This document shows, piece by piece, positions 33,263 to 40,310 of a stretch of 64,000 nt of DNA (position 1 is the first letter of the stretch; every line of letters begins with the position of its first letter). The notes beneath the pieces were generated by a model. It saw nothing but the letters and a program-made list of their open reading frames with translations. It did no database searches and had not been told where the DNA came from. The stretch lies in NCBI GenBank assembly GCA_964499695.1, contig CAZCMD010000003.1, forward strand, positions 12,923-76,922. Direction: 5' to 3'. The stretch comes from JAAZBV01 sp964499695. Its GTDB lineage: Bacteria > Desulfobacterota > DSM-4660 > Desulfatiglandales > HGW-15. Both the position numbers and the translations under genes were made by a program.

Positions 33263-34606
33263 ATGGATCGCGATTTAACAAAAGGCAGTATAACAAAAAA
33301 TCTATGGACGCTAACCTGGCCCTCAACCATAACCAATACTATTGCAATGCTTGGACCGACAATAGATATGATATGGATTGGCAGTCTGGGTTCTGCTGCA
33401 CTTGCGGGTGTTGGTGTATCCGGAATTGCTGTTATGGTCATTAATTCTGCAAGAATGGGATTGAACACAGGAACCCAGGCATTAATCGCACGGTCTGTAG
33501 GTGCGGGAGACAAGCAGGGCGCCAATCATGTGGCTCAGCAGACCTTCGTTATCAGTACGGTTTTTTCTTTGATTATGGCGGCTATCGGCTTCTTTCTTGC
33601 TGAATCGATTCTGGTTTTGATAGGCGTTGAACCGGATGTGGTCAAAGAAGGCGCTGTATATATGCGTATCATGTTCATTGGTTCTGTTACCATGTCATTT
33701 GATGTCATGTCCCAGGGCATCCTGCAGGCATCCGGGGACACTTTGACACCCATGAAAATCAGTATTTTTGCCAAGATATTTCATGTAATTTTATGCCCGT
33801 TTCTTGTTTTCGGATGGTGGATATTTCCATTTATGGGCGTTAGTGGTGCTGCCCTTACAGGTATTATTTCTCAAGGTTCAAGCGGGATCATTCTGTTATG
33901 GATACTCTTTACAGGGCGAGCCCGTCTGAAAGTAACGATGAAAGGATTTTGCTTTGACACTGAAATAATCTGGCGAATTATAAAAATAGGTATTCCTTCA
34001 TCTGTGACAGCAATGCAAAGGAATTTTACCAATTTAATACTCATGTGGTTCGTAGTCCCCTTTGGCACCTATGCTGTTGCAGCACAATCACTTGCAGAAA
34101 GAATGGACATATTTGTAAACATGCCGGCCTTTGGTGTTGGACAGGCATCAGGTATTCTGGCCGGACAAAACCTTGGAGCAAACCTTCCTGACAGGGCAGA
34201 AAAAACGGGTTGGATAGCTGCTGGCTGGTTTTCATGTTTTACATTCACAGGCTCTGTAATTATCTGGTTTTGGGCTGAGAAAATCGTCAGCATTTTCAAT
34301 AATGAACCTGAGCTTGTAATAATTACCTCTAATTTCTTAAGAATAAATATCGCGAGTTATCTGGTGTTTGGCTATGTTATCGTACTGATGACCTGCTTAA
34401 ACGGTATGGGTGATACCTTCATGCCAATGTGGACCACTTTAGTGACCATGTGGCTGGTTCAGGTTCCACTCGCATATATCCTGCCCAAGTATACGAGTCT
34501 GGGGGTTTATGGAGTGCGATGGGCAATAGTCACCGCTCTTGTCATGAGGGCAGTGACCTATGCTATATATTTCAAAGTTGGCAGCTGGAAGCAAAAAAAA
34601 GTATAA
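33263..34606 (+). CDS. MATE-family multidrug/toxin efflux protein
   Basis: 447 residues with twelve predicted helices and the two-fold MATE repeat. It has the N-terminal LTWPSTITNTIAMLGPTIDMIW-type helix pattern with MIWIGSLGSAALAGVG, and GQASGILAGQNLGANLPD in the second half (about 295-312), the family signature. It exports cationic or aromatic compounds using Na+ or H+. Lying just after the TetR copy 2 gene, it is probably induced by the same phenolic compounds and protects the cell from them. Confidence 0.88.
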   Translation: MDRDLTKGSITKNLWTLTWPSTITNTIAMLGPTIDMIWIGSLGSAALAGVGVSGIAVMVINSARMGLNTGTQALIARSVGAGDKQGANHVAQQTFVISTVFSLIMAAIGFFLAESILVLIGVEPDVVKEGAVYMRIMFIGSVTMSFDVMSQGILQASGDTLTPMKISIFAKIFHVILCPFLVFGWWIFPFMGVSGAALTGIISQGSSGIILLWILFTGRARLKVTMKGFCFDTEIIWRIIKIGIPSSVTAMQRNFTNLILMWFVVPFGTYAVAAQSLAERMDIFVNMPAFGVGQASGILAGQNLGANLPDRAEKTGWIAAGWFSCFTFTGSVIIWFWAEKIVSIFNNEPELVIITSNFLRINIASYLVFGYVIVLMTCLNGMGDTFMPMWTTLVTMWLVQVPLAYILPKYTSLGVYGVRWAIVTALVMRAVTYAIYFKVGSWKQKKV

Positions 34607-34676
34607 ATAAATATGATGAGTTCAAAACAGAGAAAAAATATTTAAAGCTGTATTCTTTATCATATTTTAAAAAGAC

Positions 34677-34721
34677 CATGCCTGGAACAGAGGCGCAAAA
34701 ATGTGCCAACATCCAGGCATG
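34677..34721. terminator. Hairpin between convergent MATE and GPH transporter genes
   Basis: CATGCCTGG (34677-34685) pairs with CCAGGCATG (34713-34721); inside, GGCGCA-AAAA-TGTGCC gives a second short stem with one G-U type mismatch. It is placed 12 bases from the GPH stop and is suited to end both transcripts. Confidence 0.6.
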
Positions 34722-34733
34722 ACCCTTATAAAA

Positions 34734-36158
34734 TTATAATGCCACTTTATTCCTTTCTTCCAATGCCGTCATTATCTCTTCATGGCGCTCGCGTGATATT
34801 TTATAGAAGCTTACACAGTAGGCTGCCAAAATATTCAAAACGGCTGCACATATAAAAAGAATTCCAAGTCTGACTAATGTTCCATGCTCTACGGTATCAG
34901 GGTTTGCATTTACCGGGAATCTAATAAGATCAATAAGAAATCCGGCTATAGCATTGCCCAGTCCTGAATTTATCTTTTGTGAAAATGAATTGGCAGCAAA
35001 GAAAATACCATCACGCCTCTTTCCGGTTATGTACTCATGTTCCCGCACAATATCTGACATCATAGAAAAGACACTAACAGCGCATATGCCACCGAAAGAG
35101 CTGGATATTAACATAATAATAAAAATGAGAGGAAGCAGAAGAGGGTGACCATTTTCCGGGAAGAATCCAATCAGGCGGAGAATAAAAGGTGTAATCTGGA
35201 AAGCTGCCATAACACAAGCGGTAATTATCATAGCATTCTTTTTGTCAAATTTCTCCTGGACCTTTCTGGCAAGAACGGAGCCTATTATGAATCCAATCCC
35301 CATAGGAGCGGCAAGTATGCCAAGCTGTCCTGATCCGAATCCCCAGAAAAATGTATTTAAAAGGGGTGTGAGAGTCATTGCCACCCCCATGTAAAGGAAG
35401 TAAGAGAGTGCACCCATAAATATCGATCTGAAGGATGTATTTCCCCAGACTTCAATGAACTCTCTAACCAACCGCATTGGAGTGAAGGGTTCTCCATCAT
35501 TTGAAGCCTTAGGCAGTTTGGGGATTATACTGCGGGTCCCGAAAGAGGCGATAAACACAACTGCTAATATTACAATACTGCAGAAAAAGGCAAAATATGG
35601 ATATCCGGCAGGGTTTAGCTGTCCTCTTGGAAATTCAGGTGTATTAGGAAGAAATACAAAGTATCCCATCATTGTAATTAATACCCCTCCCACCATTCCT
35701 ATAGCTGTACGGTAGGCAAATATTGAGGTGCGCTCAAAGTAATCATTCGAAATCTCTGAACCCAGTGCAAGATGAGGAACCTGGAAAAGTGTCATTGCTC
35801 CACGAGTAAGGACTGCAAACATCGTCAACCACAGAAAAAGACCCGTCTGTCCCATATGTTGGGGCGGAACAAACATAAAAAAGAAAAATATTGCAAGAGG
35901 AATGGCTGAGACATACATAAATGGATGCCTTCGTCCAAGACGGGATTTACAGCTGTCCGATATTGAACCCATCATTGGATCAGTGACTGCATCAAAGGCC
36001 TGGGCAATAAATATGGCCAAACCGCAATATGTTCCTGAAAGGCCTAAAACCTGATTGAAATATAAAAAAAGAAATGTATTAAAGCCTGCTCCGGTTGCAG
36101 ACTCAGCCACCTGCCCCATACCATATGATACTTTTATACTGCGCTTTAATGCTGTCAT
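34734..36158 (-). CDS. GPH-family (MelB-like) sugar/glycoside:cation symporter
   Basis: 474 residues, twelve predicted helices, with the family markers YGMGQVAES near the N-terminus, AFDAVTDPMMGSISD (about 54-68) and RLGRRHPFMY. The glycoside-pentoside-hexuronide family imports sugars or glycosides with Na+ or H+. AAGGAG precedes the ATG. It is divergent from the copy B ferredoxin gene and shares the operator-containing region 36159-36316, so it is probably co-regulated. Uptake of a glycosylated polyphenol or its sugar is a reasonable inference. Confidence 0.85.
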   Translation of the reverse strand: MTALKRSIKVSYGMGQVAESATGAGFNTFLFLYFNQVLGLSGTYCGLAIFIAQAFDAVTDPMMGSISDSCKSRLGRRHPFMYVSAIPLAIFFFFMFVPPQHMGQTGLFLWLTMFAVLTRGAMTLFQVPHLALGSEISNDYFERTSIFAYRTAIGMVGGVLITMMGYFVFLPNTPEFPRGQLNPAGYPYFAFFCSIVILAVVFIASFGTRSIIPKLPKASNDGEPFTPMRLVREFIEVWGNTSFRSIFMGALSYFLYMGVAMTLTPLLNTFFWGFGSGQLGILAAPMGIGFIIGSVLARKVQEKFDKKNAMIITACVMAAFQITPFILRLIGFFPENGHPLLLPLIFIIMLISSSFGGICAVSVFSMMSDIVREHEYITGKRRDGIFFAANSFSQKINSGLGNAIAGFLIDLIRFPVNANPDTVEHGTLVRLGILFICAAVLNILAAYCVSFYKISRERHEEIMTALEERNKVAL

Positions 36159-36222
36159 TCAACACTCCTTAATTAATGGCAAGTACTTAAACGTAATAAA
36201 TATGGATCAGCTTAATTTTTCA

Positions 36223-36273
36223 TTGACTTTTTTACTTTACATTCGTACAGTAATTTAACTATACATCAGTAAA
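36223..36273 (+). promoter_or_regulatory. Promoter/operator for the copy B operon (site 3)
   Basis: TTGACT (36223-36228), 17-base spacer, TACAGT (36246-36251), then TATAC-ATCA-GTAAA (36260-36273), a one-mismatch form of the TTTAC-N4-GTAAA dyad. It is nearly superimposable on the minus-strand site at 32420-32470 and lies between the GPH symporter and ferredoxin B genes. Confidence 0.65.
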
Positions 36274-36312
36274 GCAATAAAATGTCAACATCTTTTACAA
36301 TCAAAAAGGTGA

Positions 36313-38268
36313 AAAAATGGATATACTGGAACTTAAATGGATTAAAGAAATAAAAATAGACATGGATGCATGCAAAGGATGCAAGTCATGCATGAATGCA
36401 TGTTTTGTTGATGTTATCCGCTGGGATGAGGTAAAGAAAAAACCGGTTATCGCATACCCTGAAGACTGTGTCTGGTGCCTTGCCTGTGAATGTGCCTGTC
36501 CTGTAAAATGCATTAACATAATCCCGAATATCCCGGCACCATTACGGTCATCTTTCCAGCCGTAAAAAAGGAGAAACATAATGACTGAATTAAATAACAA
36601 TAGAGAATTACTTTCTGCCGATGTGTTGATAATAGGAGGCGGGATAGGCGGCCTTGCCTGCGCAATAAAAGTAAAAGAAAATAATCCTGAGTGCGATGTG
36701 CTGATTGTTGAGAAACAGACAACAGGCTATGCAGGTAAGGCAACAAAGATAGGCGGCATACTGGCCTTCCTGGGCCCCAATAATAACGCTGACAAGTTCA
36801 TAGATTTTCAGGTGCACACATCAGGGCTTTTTCTGAATGATCAGGATTTGCTGGCAAAATATGTTAAAGATACATACAAGACTATTCAGCAGTTTTCCGA
36901 ATGGGGCAATAAACTCGCCAAGACACCTGATGGCAACATGCTTTCCTTTCCTGCAATGTTCGCCCCGGAATATTCATCTACATTTATAGATATAGACTTG
37001 ATGCTGCCCATGCGTGCCAAAGCCAAAAAAATGGGGACAAGGATAATAGATAAGGTTCATGTTGTTGATCTTTTATCCCTGGATAATCGTGTAGTTGGAG
37101 CAGCCGGTTTTAATATTATTGACGGTCATTTTATAGTTATCAGTGCAAAGGCCACCATACTGGCTAACGGAAGCTGTGGTTACAAGGTAAGGCGTTTCTG
37201 GTCAGCCGGTACAGGCGATGGTATAGCAGCAGCCTACAGGGCAGGTGCTGAAATGAGAAATGCCGAATATGGAAACCTCTACGGTCACACGGTATTCCAG
37301 GCAACAGACAGCGGCATGGTGGGTTCTGATTTTTTAGTAAACAAGCAGGGTGAAAATCTGGCCCATAAATATATGCCTGACAGGGGGCCAGCAGGTGTAT
37401 TTTTACCTGTTAAACTGGCTGTTGGTCTTGAAAAAGAGGTCGCTGAAGGAAGAGGCCCGATTTACTTTGAACCGCCAAAGTCAATGCCTCCGCACGGATT
37501 TTCTACCGGGCTTCCCAAGATTGAAGAATGGTTAAAAAGAATAGGAAATAAAGAGAAGGAATACGGGATATCAAGGGACTCAAAGCCAGAGATAGCAGTA
37601 CCGTTACATGGTGAGACATCCTGTATAAAGGTTGATCATGACATGAAAACCAGTCTTGAAGGTCTATGGGCAATAGGAGATACAAGCTACTCAGGTTCTG
37701 CACTTGCCGGTGCGGTTGCCTCACCTCCCGGTGTGTGTCCCGGTTCAGGGATCATGTTTGCTGTAATAAGCGCGGGATGGGCAGGTGCCTCAGCTGCAGG
37801 CTATGTTTCAGGGGCATCTCCTGTTGATCTGAAAAACATTGATACGGATAAGATAAAGGACAGCCTATTTGCACCGATGAAGGATAAAAAAGATTTTTCA
37901 CCCTGGGTAGCCATATCTGCACTGGGAAGCATTGCGGCCCCGATGAAATATAATCTCCGCAGGAGCGAAGACCGGCTTTCCGAGGCCATCAGCATGATCG
38001 AAAGGTTAAAAGAAAAGTTGCCTGACCTCCATGCAAAAGACCCGCACTACCTGGGTAAATGCCATGAGGTAAGGTCTATGACTCTGTGTGCTGAACTCAC
38101 CTTCAGGGCAGCCCTGATGAGGACTGAAAGCAGAGGCTTCCATTATAGAGAAGACTTCCCGGCTCAGGATGATAAGAACTGGCTCAAATGGATAATCATA
38201 AAGAAGGAAAAAGAAAAGATGAAACTCTCAACTCAACCTATTCCTATTAACAGTTATAAAATCAGGCC
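36313..38268 (+). repeat. 1956-bp direct repeat, copy B
   Basis: Partner of 25443-27398. The copy boundaries fall almost exactly on the ferredoxin start codon and near the flavoprotein stop codon. One base change (G at 38253) turns Asn into Ser near the flavoprotein C-terminus. Confidence 0.9.
36317..36565 (+). CDS. 8Fe ferredoxin-type subunit, copy B
   Basis: 82 residues identical to the protein encoded at 25447, with both four-Cys [4Fe-4S] motifs intact. Its upstream region is unrelated to that of copy A (no PHY gene precedes it); instead it follows the site 3 promoter/operator directly. The ribosome site is poor (AAGGTG then a run of A), so expression level may differ from copy A. The flavoprotein gene follows after 15 bases. 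Confidence 0.88.
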   Translation: MDILELKWIKEIKIDMDACKGCKSCMNACFVDVIRWDEVKKKPVIAYPEDCVWCLACECACPVKCINIIPNIPAPLRSSFQP

Positions 38269-38281
38269 AAATGGTATATAA
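36581..38281 (+). CDS. AprA/fumarate reductase-like FAD flavoprotein, copy B
   Basis: 566 residues, the same as the copy A flavoprotein except for Asn to Ser near residue 558 and a different last few residues (RPNGI instead of RPAGNV). FAD loop, central body and C-terminal FAD segment are unchanged. The retained perfect frame and near-zero divergence point to recent duplication or gene conversion, or to dosage selection. It is followed by a hairpin and a diverged paralogue of the secreted protein, so it repeats the gene order of copy A. Confidence 0.8.
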   Translation: MTELNNNRELLSADVLIIGGGIGGLACAIKVKENNPECDVLIVEKQTTGYAGKATKIGGILAFLGPNNNADKFIDFQVHTSGLFLNDQDLLAKYVKDTYKTIQQFSEWGNKLAKTPDGNMLSFPAMFAPEYSSTFIDIDLMLPMRAKAKKMGTRIIDKVHVVDLLSLDNRVVGAAGFNIIDGHFIVISAKATILANGSCGYKVRRFWSAGTGDGIAAAYRAGAEMRNAEYGNLYGHTVFQATDSGMVGSDFLVNKQGENLAHKYMPDRGPAGVFLPVKLAVGLEKEVAEGRGPIYFEPPKSMPPHGFSTGLPKIEEWLKRIGNKEKEYGISRDSKPEIAVPLHGETSCIKVDHDMKTSLEGLWAIGDTSYSGSALAGAVASPPGVCPGSGIMFAVISAGWAGASAAGYVSGASPVDLKNIDTDKIKDSLFAPMKDKKDFSPWVAISALGSIAAPMKYNLRRSEDRLSEAISMIERLKEKLPDLHAKDPHYLGKCHEVRSMTLCAELTFRAALMRTESRGFHYREDFPAQDDKNWLKWIIIKKEKEKMKLSTQPIPINSYKIRPNGI

Positions 38282-38290
38282 CTGATAAAT

Positions 38291-38322
38291 CGTCAGGGGT
38301 ACGATGTACCGTGCCCCTGACG
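38291..38322. terminator. 9-bp perfect hairpin after flavoprotein copy B
   Basis: CGTCAGGGG (38291-38299) pairs with CCCCTGACG (38314-38322), ten bases after the stop codon. The wording resembles the GTAGGGGCAC palindromes. No U-run follows, so termination strength is uncertain. Confidence 0.5.
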
Positions 38323-38434
38323 TAATAGAAATCAAAATGACAACAATATGAAGTATTAATCACTTCATTAAAGGTTAGGGTAGTTTTTTTCAGGTGTAGA
38401 TTTTTTTTATCAATTACATATTAAGGAGGTTAAA

Positions 38435-38842
38435 ATGAAAAAACTTGTTTTTACAGGTGCAATCGCCATCACACTATTATTAACACTTGGTGGATTTATG
38501 ACAGCAGGTGCACAAAACGGAGAAAATAAAGGTTTTGCAGGCGAGTGGCTGGCAACCTATACTACTCCTGTTGGTGCAATGAACTGCAATTATACATTTA
38601 AGGTTGATGGAAGTGCTGTAACCGGAAAAGTTATAGTCGAAATGAGTGGAAATAAAAGTGAAAGTGAAATAAAGGATGGGAAAATAGAAGGGGACAAGAT
38701 AACTTTCACCTGGCTGTATAATAATGATGTTCAAATGTCATGTACGGGTATATTGTCAGGAGATGAGATACAACTAACCCGTCAGGCAGGCACCTATGGA
38801 ACCGAATCAGCTGTAGCAAAAAGGGTGTCCGGTTCTAAGTAA
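38435..38842 (+). CDS. Small secreted beta-rich protein (copy B)
   Basis: 135 residues with a signal peptide (about 1-27, ending TAGAQ). It is homologous to the 27514 protein along its whole length, sharing the patterns G-E-W, NYTFKVDG, VTGK, SESEI-x-x-GKIEGD and GDEI, with roughly half of positions identical. Two Cys residues in the mature part could form a disulfide. AAGGAGG precedes the ATG. It probably binds a ligand in the periplasm or outside the cell; no catalytic motif is seen. Confidence 0.75.
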   Translation: MKKLVFTGAIAITLLLTLGGFMTAGAQNGENKGFAGEWLATYTTPVGAMNCNYTFKVDGSAVTGKVIVEMSGNKSESEIKDGKIEGDKITFTWLYNNDVQMSCTGILSGDEIQLTRQAGTYGTESAVAKRVSGSK

Positions 38843-39185
38843 TAATTATTTGAGGTATTTTTCTCGCAAAGGGCATGGAGTAAAACACAAAGGGTAATGA
38901 TAAGGTAAAACCCGTTTCTTTACTCTATGCCCATGCTTTATGCGCTATTTTTCCTCTTATTTTAATCCCTTAAGATTACAGAAGATTAACTTGCCTTTTG
39001 GGAAATCATACCTTCTTTAATACCCTGATTTACCGCCATAGATATTTACCCAAATATTCAGTTCATAAAGTAATTGATATTTTTTGATATTTGTATACAA
39101 GTATACCTATTAATCATTATTACTTTTCAACAACTGGGGCACCTCAGTTGAATATCAGAATTATATAATTTCAGGGAAATTTGTT
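38843..39185. other. Intergenic region with palindromic repeat and operator
   Basis: No gene seen in this 343-base gap. It contains an imperfect inverted repeat (GGGCATGGAGTAAA at 38871-38884 against TTTACTCTATGCCC at 38919-38932, 13 of 14 pairing) and, at 39093-39106, the GTATAC dyad upstream of the GntR gene. Confidence 0.5.
39093..39106. promoter_or_regulatory. GntR operator, upstream site
   Basis: GTATAC-AA-GTATAC, a perfect tandem palindrome (also read as TTGTATAC...). It lies 80 bases before the GntR start and recurs as GTATAC-CT-GTATAC at 40031, so it is very likely the autoregulatory site. Confidence 0.7.
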
Positions 39186-39950
39186 ATGGCAGAAAAAAAA
39201 AGAAAATTTGAAAAGATATCCCTTGACCAGAATTCATCCGTCCCCTTTTTTATTCAGATTGCTGAGACGATGAAAAGGCGAATATCATCAGGGCAATACA
39301 ATCCGGGGAAACAGCTTTTTACGGGTGAAGAACTGGAAAAGGAATTCCAGACAAGCAACATAACTATCCGTAAGGCTTTGGAAAAGTTAAAAAATGACGG
39401 CTTTGTGGAACGCCGGCGCGGTCTCGGGACAACCGTATCCAGAATAAAACAGGAGCCACTGACCTTTGAGCTGGGCAGAAGTTTCAAAAAACTGAAAGAA
39501 TCTATTGAAAAGCTTAACACCAGCATCAAAGTACTGGAAATTACCATAATCGAATCCTCAGAATACATTCAGAACTATCTCTCATTGAGCCATGATCAGG
39601 ATATGTGGAGGCTTAAACGTACCAGAATATATGAGGGGTTACCTGTATCATATAATACCTATTATGCTGATCCAGGCTTTTGCGGCTCCATAACAAAAGA
39701 GGAGGCCATGAAGTATGATATCCTGAATACTATTGAACAGGCCATGGGTGTGAAAATACATAAAGTAAACCAGACGTTAAGGGCTGTTGTTGCTGATCTC
39801 GATGTATCCAATATCCTGAAAATCCCTTTCGGGGCACCTGCCTTTTTTAATGAAACGACCTATCATTCGGTTTCAGGTGAAACATTGCTCCTCAGCCAGA
39901 ATTATTTCAGGGGAGACGTGTTTGTCTTCAGAACAGCATCCCTGTTATAA
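39186..39950 (+). CDS. GntR/HutC-family (UTRA domain) transcriptional regulator
   Basis: 254 residues. The winged-helix GntR domain occupies about 15-85 (VPFFIQIAETMKRRI, GEELEKEFQTSNITIRKAL, LEKLKNDGFVERRRGLGT), followed by a UTRA effector-binding domain (about 105-250) with the RLKRTR-x-YEGLPVSYNTYY and FNETTYHS signatures. UTRA regulators usually sense sugars, sugar phosphates or acids. Matching GTATAC dyads lie on both sides of the gene, so it should repress itself and the polyphenol-ester/glycoside operon starting at 40311. The ATG lacks a strong Shine-Dalgarno. Confidence 0.88.
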   Translation: MAEKKRKFEKISLDQNSSVPFFIQIAETMKRRISSGQYNPGKQLFTGEELEKEFQTSNITIRKALEKLKNDGFVERRRGLGTTVSRIKQEPLTFELGRSFKKLKESIEKLNTSIKVLEITIIESSEYIQNYLSLSHDQDMWRLKRTRIYEGLPVSYNTYYADPGFCGSITKEEAMKYDILNTIEQAMGVKIHKVNQTLRAVVADLDVSNILKIPFGAPAFFNETTYHSVSGETLLLSQNYFRGDVFVFRTASLL

Positions 39951-40310
39951 AGACGATAAACACTCGAGCCCCTGATTCTTTATCATCCGGAATGATCTTA
40001 AATATTATATTGACACATATTGGGAGTTTAGTATACCTGTATACATTAGTAGCAGTTTTAAGTAATCGGGACACTCTGGTCATAAGCATGATTCCGCTGA
40101 TTTTGACATAAGCAATTTTCAATTTCTCGGATACTGCAATATTTTAAATGCATTATAGAATGGATCAGTCCATTGTCCGGAGTCTTCACAGGGATACGAT
40201 GCCTCTTAGTTCATGAAAGTAAACAAAGTAGGTTAACCGGTAGCCCCCCTATCCTGTTTTCCTGGCAAGAGCATCGTATCCCTATCACTTACCTTTGGAG
40301 CGTAATAATC
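39951..40310. other. Promoter region of the esterase/glycosidase operon
   Basis: A 360-base gap without a convincing gene. It holds the GntR site at 40031-40044. The tannase-like frame stays open back to 40173, but that stretch encodes no signal peptide and the proper start with GGAG is at 40311. Confidence 0.5.
40031..40044. promoter_or_regulatory. GntR operator, operon site
   Basis: GTATAC-CT-GTATAC matches the site at 39093 in both half sites and spacing. It lies 280 bases before the esterase fusion gene, in position to control the operon to 53.6 kb. Confidence 0.7.

Noticed and set aside
40173..40310. Longer N-terminus for the tannase fusion protein
   Set aside because: The extra 46 codons hide the signal peptide, have no ribosome site and overlap the regulatory region; GGAG fits the ATG at 40311.
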